From Endozoicomonas euniceicola (GTDB taxonomy: Bacteria; Pseudomonadota; Gammaproteobacteria; Pseudomonadales; Endozoicomonadaceae): a stretch of DNA of 64,000 bases. The notes below the pieces were generated by a model. That model ran no database searches, had not been told where the DNA came from, and was given only the letters and a program-made list of their open reading frames with translations. The DNA lies in the NCBI RefSeq assembly GCF_025562755.1, contig NZ_CP103300.1:6326501-6390500 (forward strand). Reading direction: 5' to 3'. A program made the position numbers and the translations under genes. Positions 17,439-26,711 of this stretch are shown here, in pieces (the first letter of the stretch is position 1; each line of letters opens with the position of its first letter).

Positions 17439-17712
17439 AAAGCGTCCATGTTGTTAACTGACCGTCGTCCTGTATTTTCCGGTCAATAACCCATGCCTGA
17501 TCGATGATATATCCCCGTTTAACCGGCTCGCTGCTGGTTAACAGCAAAACATTCAGGCTTTGAAGAGTGTTCTCAAATTGCCCGGTGGGAATCAGCTCTT
17601 TTTTGAACATGCCCTTGGTTGTGAAGGATTCACCATCAGGATTGCTGACCGTAATAGATTGCCCGAACACTGCTAAGCATTGCTGATGCAGGGCTGCAAA
17701 CTGATCTGTCAT
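17422..17712 (-). CDS. Head-tail joining protein (lambda FII-like position)
   Basis: Started at the ATG at 17712 (MTDQFAALHQQCLAVFG), giving 96 aa; the longer frame to 17790 has no phage-like start. Sequence: QSITVSNPDGESFTTKGMFK...SLNVLLLTSSEPVKRG. Length and position between capsid and Z correspond to gpFII, the connector protein to which the tail binds. Similarity is by pattern and synteny. Confidence 0.6.
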   Translation of the reverse strand: MTDQFAALHQQCLAVFGQSITVSNPDGESFTTKGMFKKELIPTGQFENTLQSLNVLLLTSSEPVKRGYIIDQAWVIDRKIQDDGQLTTWTLYEYLP

Positions 17713-17790
17713 GGTTAGGGTTCCCAATGCGGGATGATGAGATAGCGGGATGGTGAGAAAGTGGGCAAGCCCAAAGGCTCGCCCGGCCAT

Positions 17791-18329
17791 TTACGACATT
17801 TTCAGTTTAATAACGGCTCTTGGACGCAGGTTGATGGGCAGCGGGTTAGACTGGGTATGAATCTGGATACCCTTGTCAAAATCCAGAGGCTTCTGCTTGG
17901 CATAACGAGGCAGGCCAATGGTATTCACGGTTTCCACAAAGTCAGCGGGAGCAAACCATGTACGGAAAATGCCAGTGCCTTCCGGGTAAAGGTAGGCTTC
18001 ATCGGCCGCGATAAATTCCTTGTCTTCAACACTGCCCCGGTACTCTTCCCAGTGAATATTGCCAAACTGGAAGCCACTGCGAACATCATCACGGAGCATG
18101 GCACCGTCCTGATAACGCTCATAGGCTTTTTCGACCTTTTCATGCCCAACCAGTGAATCGAAGAAGTCAGCACCGCACAATGCCCGCAGGCCGGTATACA
18201 TTTCTGCCCCTAATGCCTTTTCCACCTTACGCCGCACCTTGACGGATTCGCCTCGAACATCGGTGGTGGCATCACTGAACTTGAAGGTATGGGATTGCTG
18301 GCTGACAGCAAATTCATCAAACAGGTTAT
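17791..18329 (-). pseudogene. Major capsid protein E, C-terminal part (split by an IS)
   Basis: The frame from the IS border runs LFDEFAVSQQSHTFKF, then RRKVEKALGAEMYTGLRALC...FFDSLVGHEKVEKAYERYQD and ends in the usual KAVI-like tail of lambda-family capsid proteins. Together with 20029-20484 it rebuilds one reading frame of about 330 aa across the 5-bp duplicated target GTTAT (VLYN joined to LFDE). The capsid gene is therefore disrupted and no shell protein can be made from it. Internal starts could at most give a useless fragment. Confidence 0.9.
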
Positions 18330-20028
18330 CCTAAATTCAGCAGTTGAACGCCACTGAGCCATGCCATTAGGAATAGCTTCTCACGGTTCTGAGCAGCGTT
18401 TTTTTAAGTCATTAGCCCGATCGAATTAATGGTTGCATCGTAATAACCTGCCCTTTTTTCAAAAATTTTGAGACCGCTTTCGTTAAAATACGACACCATG
18501 CGTTAATTGGATTCAACTGCGGTGCGATACTTTTGATTGAATCAAAAAAATCACACAGTTCACTTTGTAATTTCGCAATTTTATACATCCATCGATGCTG
18601 GCTTGTCAGCTTTATTTTCTTTTGGTTGCCAGAGTGGGTCAGCTTGCCAATTGAACTCATTAATAAGGGACGGCTGGTAATTGATTCTTTATGGGAGTCC
18701 GGATTACTCAATCGAACGTATAGCGTCCACCAGTTGTAAACCAAGGCAACCATTCGGGCCAGCATTCGACATCTTGCCATATCTTTTGTTACATAACCGC
18801 CCCAGCCCCATTGGTTTTTGATTTCATCAAAGTTATTTTCACAGTCAGCCCTATTGCGATAATGATTAATGATCGAGACTATATCATTATCAAGAGATGT
18901 GACCAGAACCGAATACTCGTAAGCTTTTATATTTTCTGGCTCTTCTATTAATGCTAACGTTTGTTGACGTTCTTTTATTCCTTTTTCCAACATCGGTATT
19001 TCATTTTCAGGACGCCGTCTTCGAACAATAATTATGCGTCTTTCTTTTTTCCAACCTGACAGTTTAATTACGGATTCTTTTCCCTCCCAATGGTTGTCGT
19101 ATTTTACCCATCCTCCGCTACAGTGTGCATTCCCTATGGCTTTCTTAACGTTGTCGTGCTTCTTCATTTTAAAAAGATAATGACAACCAGCATCTTCCAA
19201 TTCGCTCATTACCCGGTCACTTCCCCAATCACAATCACCACGAACAAATTCAGGCCAGCAGCGTTTTGGAAGTCGATTTAATAGCTCCATTAAACCGGGT
19301 AAAGAGTATTTACTTTGACTTTGATTTCCGGGTCTGACTTCAACCTCCAGTATTAATTTAAGATTAGCCATCATATATGAGTGGTAAGTATGAGAGGGTC
19401 TCCCTTTCTTATGTGGGTTATAGCCATTAACCGCTCCTTCCTGATGCCCATAAATGGTTTTCACGGTAACATCAACATCCATAATCCATGGAATGGTTAA
19501 TAACGGATCAAAACAGAGATGGAGGTGTTTTTGCATCCATTCAACGCCTTCATCTTCGTCAATCTTCTTTAAACCACGCCTGGCAGAATCATCGCTGACA
19601 ATTTTTTTCATCCCGAGCAACTGAGCGTTTACTTTATCACCAATAATTGTTCCGATATGCGCATAGCGTTTATGTCCTGAAAGAATGGAAAGCATTAATG
19701 AGCCAATCACATCCACTTTTTGAGGGGCGTTTGGGCTTTTATAAGTTAGTGGGCAATCGTTAATCCAGGGTTCAAATCGGTGACCTGTTTTTAAAAACTG
19801 TATAAAAAAAGGAAGCTGTCCCATTGGGGTGACCGATGCTTCAGGCTCCCACTCGACATGAATTTTACCGTCGAAAGAATCGACTTCGAGTTTGACGGAT
19901 AAGGGATCTTTTTTCATTTCAGACAACTCACCCTTTGGGGGAGTGGGTTTTGGTGGTCGAACCATCTTCGAGCCCTCAATATTGTTGAGGGTTAGAGTTT
20001 AGCTCAGGGGTTAACCGCTGAATTTAGG
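18330..20028 (-). mobile_element. IS1380-family insertion sequence in the capsid gene
   Basis: The element is 1699 bp. Its ends are inverted repeats starting CCTAAATTCAGC on both sides (CCTAAATTCAGCAGTTGAAC on the left, CCTAAATTCAGCGGTTAACC reading in from the right). The target duplication GTTAT flanks it at 18325-18329 and 20029-20033. One transposase gene, on the minus strand. Intact repeats and duplication suggest recent insertion. Confidence 0.93.
18412..19965 (-). CDS. IS1380-family DDE transposase
   Basis: A 517-aa transposase with the family's landmarks: MDVDVTVKTIYGHQEGA with the first catalytic Asp, then GYNPHKKGRPSHTYHSYM, RGDCDWGSDRVMSELEDAG with the second Asp, and NHYRNRADCENNFDEIKNQW with the catalytic Glu region and WGWGG. 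The order and spacing are those of IS1380 transposases and the gene appears full length. It probably catalyses cut-and-paste movement of the flanking element. Confidence 0.93.
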   Translation of the reverse strand: MVRPPKPTPPKGELSEMKKDPLSVKLEVDSFDGKIHVEWEPEASVTPMGQLPFFIQFLKTGHRFEPWINDCPLTYKSPNAPQKVDVIGSLMLSILSGHKRYAHIGTIIGDKVNAQLLGMKKIVSDDSARRGLKKIDEDEGVEWMQKHLHLCFDPLLTIPWIMDVDVTVKTIYGHQEGAVNGYNPHKKGRPSHTYHSYMMANLKLILEVEVRPGNQSQSKYSLPGLMELLNRLPKRCWPEFVRGDCDWGSDRVMSELEDAGCHYLFKMKKHDNVKKAIGNAHCSGGWVKYDNHWEGKESVIKLSGWKKERRIIIVRRRRPENEIPMLEKGIKERQQTLALIEEPENIKAYEYSVLVTSLDNDIVSIINHYRNRADCENNFDEIKNQWGWGGYVTKDMARCRMLARMVALVYNWWTLYVRLSNPDSHKESITSRPLLMSSIGKLTHSGNQKKIKLTSQHRWMYKIAKLQSELCDFFDSIKSIAPQLNPINAWCRILTKAVSKFLKKGQVITMQPLIRSG

Positions 20029-20484
20029 GTTATACAACACAGTGCTGCCATCAGCGTCGTAGATAATGCCTTTCAATGCCCCGATCCGAAGATGCTCCAG
20101 AGTGACTTCATGGCTGCCATTCATCTGCATCAGTCGTTCATTGACCACCGCCTGAACACCCTTGAGGCTGTCTTCACTGCCGAACTCCCGCACGTTCTGA
20201 ACTTCATGGGCAAGAATCGTGCTGTCATGGGGAATATGCGGCACGACCAGACTTCTGATCTTGCGCTTTTCGCCCACGGCTTGAGTGGCCGGTGCGCCAC
20301 GCTCTGAAGTAGGCAACAGGCGCAGGATGCCGTTTTTACTTTCAATCACAGCGGTCGTGGTGGTGATGCCACTTTCCTGAAACAGTCCCAACTCGCCCAG
20401 GCGCATGGGCTTGTAGTCCATTTCGTTGATGGTGGCGGTCAGGCTGGTGAGGCTGAAAGCGTCATTGCTGAAAATATCGAGCAT
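20029..20484 (-). pseudogene. Major capsid protein E, N-terminal part (split by an IS)
   Basis: It starts MLDIFSNDAFSLTSLTATIN, the typical opening of lambda gpE-family capsid proteins, followed by RLGELGLFQESGITTTTAVI and RSLVVPHIPHDSTILAHEVQ. The native frame stops at the IS border after STVLYN; six further codons come from the IS end. See the C-terminal part at 17791-18329. Confidence 0.92.
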
Positions 20485-20542
20485 GGTGTTATCTCCCTGA
20501 TAACGGATAGATTGTTGTAAACGTCAATGTCAGTACAACTGG

Positions 20543-20908
20543 TCAGCTGCGTAAGATAATGTCCAGAGCGGCCAGTTGTTTGATCGCTGCCGCCTTTTCG
20601 TCATTGGTGATGCCATCGGGGAAGACCAAAAGGCTTTCAACTACTTCTGCCAGACGGGTAATCACTACTGCCCTGCCAACGTCTGCATCAGTAGTCTTGT
20701 CTGCGTACAAAATACCTGCGGCTACCTCAGTGCCATCGCTGGCAGCGGGGTTAAGCCGGGTATAAACGTCAGAGGCATCCTTACCGAGTACGGTTCCGGC
20801 TAACAGCGAAACATTGGCAGCCAGAGCGACCTGATCACGGCTGATACTGTTATTGCCTTCGGATACCAGAAACTCGCCGGTATAAACGGATTCAACTTTC
20901 TCGCTCAT
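20543..20908 (-). CDS. Head decoration protein (lambda D-like)
   Basis: A 121-aa protein of the HDPD type. It carries GEFLVSEGNNSISRDQVALA, the VLGK turn near residue 41, and AAGILYADKTTDADVGRAVV near residue 62, just upstream of the capsid gene as in lambda. Decoration trimers stabilise the expanded capsid. Intact here, although its capsid partner is broken. Confidence 0.88.
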   Translation of the reverse strand: MSEKVESVYTGEFLVSEGNNSISRDQVALAANVSLLAGTVLGKDASDVYTRLNPAASDGTEVAAGILYADKTTDADVGRAVVITRLAEVVESLLVFPDGITNDEKAAAIKQLAALDIILRS

Positions 20909-20958
20909 GGGAAAAGTCCTTTTTTATTGAGTTTTGGGAGGGTTATATGGGTTGGCTG

Positions 20959-21936
20959 TTATGAGATTTGAGGTTGGTTGCGCTTGCTATAGATAGCGGT
21001 TGTATTAATCACTGGTGATTCAGCAACATCCCGCTTGTTTGGAGGCAGTGAGCCATCAATCACTTCATCACTGGATAGATGATCAAGCAACTCACTCCTG
21101 ACTTGCTCAAGGCTTAAATCCCGATTGATAAAGGCTTTTGCTTTATGCTCGACTTTTGCCGTTTTACACAAATCCTGAATGCCGTCGTACCGGGCAAGGC
21201 TGGCTTTTACATCAGCTAAGGTATGCTGGCCTTTCAAAAAAGCCGCTATCTTTTCCGGATATCCCGCAGCATGACACAGATCAGCTACAGCAAGCGGATC
21301 AGTTAGCGCTTCCTCTTCAGGCTCTTTTTCGCTGTCCGCCATCAACGCTTTCGGGGTGTTGCGAAAACCGGACAGGTCAAAACAGGCAGCCGCCTGCACC
21401 GGGCTGTCGATTCCGTCTACCAGGCCCAACTCCAACGCTTCCGCTGCTGAAAACCAGGTTTCCTCATCCATCATGGCTTTCATTTCATCGACGGTTTTAC
21501 CGGTTCGGGCGGTGTACGACACCGCAATACTGTCTGTTACCTTGTCCATCACGTCAGCGGTTTTACGCATTTCATCGGCATCACCCATTGCCCAGCCATA
21601 AGGGTTATGGATCATCATCATTGAATTTTCCGCCATGCTGACGGTATCGCCTGCCATGGCAATCACACTGGCAATACTGGCCGCCAGACCATCGATGCTG
21701 ACATGAATGTCCGCTTTATGGGCTCGCAGCACGTTGTAGATAGCAATGCCCTCAAACACCATCCCACCCCGGCTATTGATACGAACATCAATATTGGTAG
21801 CATCCAGCTCCCTGATCTGGTCGATGATGGATTGCGCCGATACGCCCCACCAGTCGTCGATATCATCAAAGATAAAAATCTCCGGATTTTTACCGGCTTC
21901 ATTTTTGATTGAGTACCACTGTCTATTGTGTGCCAT
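20959..21936 (-). CDS. ClpP-like head maturation protease (lambda C-like)
   Basis: Started at the ATG at 21936 (MAHNRQWYSIKN), 325 aa, overlapping the portal gene by 14 bp; the longer frame from 22065 would lie inside the portal gene. The ClpP/S49 fold shows INSRGGMVFEGIAIYNVLR, the nucleophile Ser near residue 87 in DGLAASIASVIAMAGD and the His near residue 110 in MMMIHNPYGW. The C-terminal 100 residues are helical and could act as the scaffold (Nu3-like) part. The enzyme cleaves portal and scaffold during head maturation. Confidence 0.9.
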   Translation of the reverse strand: MAHNRQWYSIKNEAGKNPEIFIFDDIDDWWGVSAQSIIDQIRELDATNIDVRINSRGGMVFEGIAIYNVLRAHKADIHVSIDGLAASIASVIAMAGDTVSMAENSMMMIHNPYGWAMGDADEMRKTADVMDKVTDSIAVSYTARTGKTVDEMKAMMDEETWFSAAEALELGLVDGIDSPVQAAACFDLSGFRNTPKALMADSEKEPEEEALTDPLAVADLCHAAGYPEKIAAFLKGQHTLADVKASLARYDGIQDLCKTAKVEHKAKAFINRDLSLEQVRSELLDHLSSDEVIDGSLPPNKRDVAESPVINTTAIYSKRNQPQIS

Positions 21937-23395
21937 TCCGATCATCGTCCTGTAGTGAGGTTTGTTCCTGCTGCAAATCCCTTGAGTCACTGTCATAGTG
22001 CAATTCAAGTTCATCAGCCCGACGGTTGTCCGCTGAAATCTCAGCGTCAATCTGTTCGCTGTCATAGCCCATTTCGCTGACCACTTCCGACCGGGACTTA
22101 AACCCGCTTCTGACCGCTATTTTCTGTGCCTGCATATCCTGAACCGGGTGCATATACGCCCAGCCATGGGCGATCCATTTCACTCGCTGATACTGTCGGG
22201 CATGGCTGGCATAATCGGGAACCGTGAGCGCACCACTGACCACCGCTAAATCCATCCAGCGCTGCCAGACCGGACGGCACAGTTGAAAAACAATCTGGTT
22301 ATGCTGGATTTGCTGAATGCGCCGTCTGAACTCATTGATAATCAGGCGTAATGCCCGATCACTGACGCCTTTCATGTCGCCGGTCAGCAACTCAAAGGGC
22401 AAGCCAATCCCTGTCGCCACTGCCATTAACTGCTGGCGCATAAAGTTGGGGTAATCCGCTGAAGTGCCGGGCGGCGTGTTGAACGATACTTCTTCACCCG
22501 GAGCCAGCTCCTGCATAGTGCCTGGCTCCATACCCACCATGGGCAAGTCATTCTGATCGTACTCAATGGCTTTACCCGTCAGTGGGTCGATGTTGTCCTG
22601 CTCTGGCGATGGTTTGGTAATAAAGCCGGTAAACAGGTTGGCTATCTCCTGTCGAAGCAAGGTAGCGTCATCAAAGTTATCAAGGTGAAACAGCCTGACC
22701 AGAACTTGTGTCAGCAAGGGTTGCCCTCGCAACTGTCCGGGGCGCAGGGCTTCAAAAACATGCAACACATCATCAGCCGGGATTCGTGCCAGCTTGCTGC
22801 TGTCAAAACTGAACTCTGCCGGATGTTCCCGGTGCATCCAGTACGCCACCCGCTGACCCAAACGATTAAATTCAATGCCGCCCTTTATAACGTTGCCGCT
22901 GGGAAGGGTCTGGTTGTAATGAATGGGAACAAATTCAGACTCCAGCACCTGCAACTGAAGCGGCACCGATAAACCGTCCTCCAGCCTGCGAGGTCGCAGA
23001 CGAACAAAGCACTCTCCCGCCTCGAACATGGATCGGGTAATCAATGACTGCTGGCCAGTAAAACTTAACAGCCCGTCCGCATCACTTTCCGCTGACCACT
23101 CAACAAACAAATCCTGCACCTGAATCCGCAGCCGGTCATCCTCAATCAATGACTTGGGCGTAATGCCTTTGCCGATCACGTTACTGACCAGTTTGGTGAT
23201 GCCACTGGCTGCCCAAGGATCATTTCTAATAGCGGCTCTTGAACGGGCTTGCAGCTTGCCAAGGTCGGCTTTCAGGGTGTCATTGGGTGACAGGTTGGGC
23301 GCATACCAGTTCTTTGCCCGCCTGCCATTGCCCGCAGCCGTATAAGCGGCATTTTTGAAGGGCAGCAGCCGTTTTAATTGACGGATAAATTTCAT
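21923..23395 (-). CDS. Phage portal protein, lambda B family
   Basis: A 490-aa protein matching lambda-type portals: SRAAIRNDPWAASGITKLVS, NVIGKGITPKS near the N-terminus, QLQVLESEFVPIHYNQ, DDVLHVFEALRPGQLRGQP and FLITR-like helices, then GLPFELLTGDMKGVSDRALR. The portal dodecamer is the DNA gate and the terminase docking site. It follows the W-like gene by 3 bp. Confidence 0.93.
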   Translation of the reverse strand: MKFIRQLKRLLPFKNAAYTAAGNGRRAKNWYAPNLSPNDTLKADLGKLQARSRAAIRNDPWAASGITKLVSNVIGKGITPKSLIEDDRLRIQVQDLFVEWSAESDADGLLSFTGQQSLITRSMFEAGECFVRLRPRRLEDGLSVPLQLQVLESEFVPIHYNQTLPSGNVIKGGIEFNRLGQRVAYWMHREHPAEFSFDSSKLARIPADDVLHVFEALRPGQLRGQPLLTQVLVRLFHLDNFDDATLLRQEIANLFTGFITKPSPEQDNIDPLTGKAIEYDQNDLPMVGMEPGTMQELAPGEEVSFNTPPGTSADYPNFMRQQLMAVATGIGLPFELLTGDMKGVSDRALRLIINEFRRRIQQIQHNQIVFQLCRPVWQRWMDLAVVSGALTVPDYASHARQYQRVKWIAHGWAYMHPVQDMQAQKIAVRSGFKSRSEVVSEMGYDSEQIDAEISADNRRADELELHYDSDSRDLQQEQTSLQDDDRNGTQ

Positions 23396-23398
23396 CCA

Positions 23399-23599
23399 TC
23401 AGACTCCCTTGATGGAATACAGACCGTACTGTCGGGGTCGTTTTTTCTGTTTACTGATTTCCCGTTCAATGGCCTGAAGACGGCGTTCCATTTCACTGAA
23501 GCTGGAATACTCGATTCTGCGTCCTTCAAACTCAATGGTTTTGGTATCACGCAGCAAAACCGCCCGTTTCAGAGCCTGGTATTCTTCGTTGGTAATCAT
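23399..23599 (-). CDS. Head-to-tail joining protein W (gpW)
   Basis: A 66-aa protein of the gpW family (MITNEEYQALKRAVLLRDTK, then EFEGRRIEYSSFSEMERRLQ). gpW plugs the portal after packaging and builds the platform for gpFII and the tail. Size and position between terminase and portal are exactly as in lambda. Confidence 0.88.
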   Translation of the reverse strand: MITNEEYQALKRAVLLRDTKTIEFEGRRIEYSSFSEMERRLQAIEREISKQKKRPRQYGLYSIKGV

Positions 23600-23604
23600 G
23601 GCGG

Positions 23605-25482
23605 CTATCCGTTCAGGTAGGTGCTTTTGATGGTTCTTCTGGCGGGTCGCAGGGCAACAGGTTTTTGCACGATGGCGTCTTCGGGGTTGATGACCTGATT
23701 GTCCTCTGGCGGTTCACGCAAGGACGCCAGACGGTTTAAATCGATGCCTTTATGCTGCTGCAATATGCGGATCGCCGTGAGGGAGTAGACCCGGCAATCC
23801 AGAGCTTCGTTTCTGCGGCCTTTGGCGTCCCACTGGAAATACGGCACACCGTTTTTATACTTCCTGATCTTTTCTTCAGCGGTGATCTGCCGGAAATAGT
23901 CTTCATCAAAACAGTCACTGACAGACCAGTGGCAATAACCATTGCCCGGTTCCAGAATGCGGAATCGCTGGTAGAGCAGTTCCTTGGCGGTGTCACTGCC
24001 GACAAGGGTCAGGTAAACGCCTTTTTTATTCCTGGTCTTGGGAAAGGTAGCAATGGGTTTACCGGCAATGGAGCTGCCTTTAACCGGAATCGCCCAGTCC
24101 GCACCCTGTTGTCTGCAAAAGGTGTAGACCTCATCAGTGAAGTGACCGCCACTGTCGATGCACACCTGCGCTGCATTGAGTGTGATACCATCCTGTCGGG
24201 TGTAGGTTTTACGCAGCATGTCGCCTAATGCCGTCCAGATACCCGGCTTGGACAGATCACCATAAAGGCGAACATAGTCTATTCCCCAGCTTTCCTCACC
24301 GGCTCCCCAGCCTGTCACCTCAAACTCAATCCGGTCATCCTGAACATCACAGCCAATGGTGATCACCTCGACCCACCATGGGACTTCCGCCGGATAATAT
24401 TCACGACGCTGATAGAGCAATTCATGCTCGACGGTTTCACCTTTGTCCTGCCAGGTTTCACCCAGTACCGTGTTAGTCCAGTCTTTCATCTGTATCGGTT
24501 TTTTCTGTGCTGCCAGAAAATCCTCAACCGCATTTTGCCAGCTATACCAGCCGTTAGGACTGTAGAGCGAACTCAGATGAAAACCCGCCACCTTGTTGCT
24601 TTTATCACCGGTTCCGGCAACCCATTTACCCTCGGTCAGCAGGCGGGGTTTATCTTTTTCGTAATGTTTGTGACCGCACTGCCTGCATTCAAAACGGGCA
24701 GTCTCCGGCTTGTTATCATCAAATTTGATCTGCGCCCAGATGATCGGTTGAAACAGCCCGCAACCATGACAGCTCACCTGATATTGCCGCTGGTCACTGG
24801 CTTCATAAGCCGGTTCGATCTTGCTGGTCTCCGCTATGTTCGGTGTACTGACCATGAATATTTTACGATTACCGCTAAACGTGGCAGTTCGTTTAATGGC
24901 CAGATTAATCGGACTGCCCTCGCCGTCTACATCATCGCCGTAGGCATCCACTTCATCCATAAACAGAAACCGGGCAGGCATGGAACGCAAACCGGCTCCG
25001 CTATTAGCCCCCGTAAAGATCAGCACACCCCCGGGGAACTCTTTAGACAACAGGGTGTTGCCACTGTCCCGACTGCGAGGGTCTTTGACCTTGTTCCGCA
25101 GTACCGGCATTTCCTCGATCATGGGGGCGATGCGCTGTTTTGAGGTGCGCTTGGCCAGATCAAGGGTTGGCAGAACATACATCATCGGGGCTGGCACATG
25201 GTCGATAACATAACCCAGCCAGTTATTACCGCACTCGGTACCGCCTACCTGAGCCCCTTTCATAAACACCACTTTTTCAATGGGCGATGACGGCGACAGT
25301 GCATCCATGATTTCTTTAAGATACGGCGTTCTTGAGGTACGCCAGTGACCAGCTTCCTTGGCGGCTTTGGCGGGAAGAATGCGTTTCTGATCCGCCCATT
25401 CGGAAACCGTCAGTCGGGTATCGGGTTTCAGACCGGCGAGGAAACCGGCAATATAGGGGCTGAGCATAAAAATTGCGGACAC
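23605..25482 (-). CDS. Terminase large subunit, GpA family
   Basis: A 625-aa packaging motor. ATPase: the Walker A-like VVFMKGAQVGGTE near residue 70, LFMDEVDAYGDDVDGEG as Walker B. Nuclease: TIGCDVQDDRIEFEVTGWG with an acidic metal ligand and VCIDSGGHFTDEVYTF. Two CxxC pairs (SCHGCG, ECRQCGHK) form a zinc knuckle in the linker, as in other GpA proteins. Start is GTG at 25482 or ATG at 25467; neither has a clear ribosome site, perhaps because the HNH gene now sits in front on the opposite strand. Confidence 0.93.
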   Translation of the reverse strand: MSAIFMLSPYIAGFLAGLKPDTRLTVSEWADQKRILPAKAAKEAGHWRTSRTPYLKEIMDALSPSSPIEKVVFMKGAQVGGTECGNNWLGYVIDHVPAPMMYVLPTLDLAKRTSKQRIAPMIEEMPVLRNKVKDPRSRDSGNTLLSKEFPGGVLIFTGANSGAGLRSMPARFLFMDEVDAYGDDVDGEGSPINLAIKRTATFSGNRKIFMVSTPNIAETSKIEPAYEASDQRQYQVSCHGCGLFQPIIWAQIKFDDNKPETARFECRQCGHKHYEKDKPRLLTEGKWVAGTGDKSNKVAGFHLSSLYSPNGWYSWQNAVEDFLAAQKKPIQMKDWTNTVLGETWQDKGETVEHELLYQRREYYPAEVPWWVEVITIGCDVQDDRIEFEVTGWGAGEESWGIDYVRLYGDLSKPGIWTALGDMLRKTYTRQDGITLNAAQVCIDSGGHFTDEVYTFCRQQGADWAIPVKGSSIAGKPIATFPKTRNKKGVYLTLVGSDTAKELLYQRFRILEPGNGYCHWSVSDCFDEDYFRQITAEEKIRKYKNGVPYFQWDAKGRRNEALDCRVYSLTAIRILQQHKGIDLNRLASLREPPEDNQVINPEDAIVQKPVALRPARRTIKSTYLNG

Positions 25483-25489
25483 TTTTATA

Positions 25490-25750
25490 ATGGCGAAATC
25501 ACAGCTTCAACGCCTGTTATGGTTGCAGGGCAATCACTGTTTTTATTGTGATCAACCCCTTGAGCTCAAAGAGGCCAGCATTGACCATGTGATGCCAAAA
25601 AGCCTTGGCGGAAAAGATGTGGTGGATAACAAGGTGGTTTGCTGCAAAACCGTTAATCAGGTATTTGCCAACATGCCGCTCAAAGAAAAACTTCGTTGCC
25701 TGATCCAGTGGAAAGGGCAACTTCCCTGCCCCGGAAAAACAGCAAATTAA
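25490..25750 (+). CDS. HNH endonuclease, inserted between the terminase subunit genes
   Basis: An 86-aa protein with the compact HNH fold: HCFYCDQPLELKEASIDHVM, PKSLGGKDVVDNKVVCCKTV, then NQVFANMPLKEKLRCL. IDH and the two Asn residues are the catalytic core, and the CxxC zinc pair is present. Phage HNH proteins next to terminases often stimulate terminase cutting; others are mobile nucleases. Here the gene is on the opposite strand, exactly filling the space between terS and terL, and its last 4 bp overlap the end of terS. That placement suggests a later insertion. Confidence 0.82.
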   Translation: MAKSQLQRLLWLQGNHCFYCDQPLELKEASIDHVMPKSLGGKDVVDNKVVCCKTVNQVFANMPLKEKLRCLIQWKGQLPCPGKTAN

Positions 25751-26223
25751 CGATCTGATAGCTGGTGTAGTACCGCTTCAATCTCATTGACCAGGAGTGT
25801 TCTAACCGTTGCCGGATCACTTTCAGCCGCCAGTAAATCCGCAAGCCGGTCAGGGAGCGCAAGCAGCCCATCCCTGACCATTTTTCCTGCTTTAAACGCA
25901 TCACTTCTGACTTGTGCGGCATCGGTCAACTGACCGTTTTTCTGTTCATACTCCAGCTTCGCCATCTTCGCCCGAAACGCTTCCCGCATGGTTCGGGCAG
26001 TGACGAAATCAACTGTCCCATTTTGTTCCGGCGTCAATGGTTGGGATTTATCAGGCCGAACCAAAGTCACCGGATCAGCATGAGCTTTCATGGACTGAAT
26101 CGCCTGTTCAGAATCCACCTTACCGTTCTTCAGCTTAACAATCCCTTTCTTGATCAGCTTGGTGACATAGCCACGAGTGAAGCCCTGCTGTCTGGCAAAT
26201 TCCGCTTGAGAGAGTAATGCCAT
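25747..26223 (-). CDS. Terminase small subunit (Nu1-like)
   Basis: A 158-aa protein with an N-terminal winged-helix of the Nu1 type (MALLSQAEFARQQGFTRGYV TKLIKK), a linker and a helical C-terminus (FRAKMAKLEYEQKNGQLTDA, then KMVRDGLLALPDRLADLLAA) that binds the large subunit. It recognises the packaging site, expected close by; no cos site could be named. First gene of the head block. Confidence 0.88.
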   Translation of the reverse strand: MALLSQAEFARQQGFTRGYVTKLIKKGIVKLKNGKVDSEQAIQSMKAHADPVTLVRPDKSQPLTPEQNGTVDFVTARTMREAFRAKMAKLEYEQKNGQLTDAAQVRSDAFKAGKMVRDGLLALPDRLADLLAAESDPATVRTLLVNEIEAVLHQLSDR

Positions 26224-26340
26224 GGGCTGCCATCCTGAACGTTAGTTCAATTTTTGCTGATTATTTCTCGCAAGTCTGATGCCAGCACACTATATAGCTC
26301 ACTCGAATCCTGATAAACACAAAATGAACGGGATGTACTT

Positions 26341-26694
26341 ATGTACGAAATAGCCACGTTGAATGATGCCGTACGACAGTCTCTGATCAGTTTGGAGGTA
26401 AAAAACAGCCTTGCCCTAATCCAGTGCCGGTACGAAATCATGATGACCGCCCACTTGCAGCACACCATTGAGGACAAAGTCGGTTTGCTGAAAGCGGTTG
26501 CTGAATTTAACCACTTCAATGAGGAGAACGATCCCTACGGAGAGCATGATTTCTTCCGCTTCAAATTTGAAGAGGAATGGATCATTGCCAAGTTTGATTA
26601 TTACGCCCCGGATATGGAACACGGCTCGGAGAACGCTACAGATTTAAGCAAAACCGTCCGGGTACTGACCATTATGCTGGCTATCGATTATTAA
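26341..26694 (+). CDS. DUF3768 family protein
   Basis: A 117-aa protein with the characteristic end of DUF3768: VAEFNHFNEENDPYGEHDFF, FKFEEEWIIAKFDYYAPDME, GSENATDLSKTVRVLTIMLA. The biochemical role of this family is unknown; members are frequent on plasmids and phages. It is on the plus strand, against the late genes, and forms a pair with the next gene (17 bp apart). Confidence 0.8.
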   Translation: MYEIATLNDAVRQSLISLEVKNSLALIQCRYEIMMTAHLQHTIEDKVGLLKAVAEFNHFNEENDPYGEHDFFRFKFEEEWIIAKFDYYAPDMEHGSENATDLSKTVRVLTIMLAIDY

Positions 26695-26711
26695 CAACGG
26701 AGACTAAAAAG

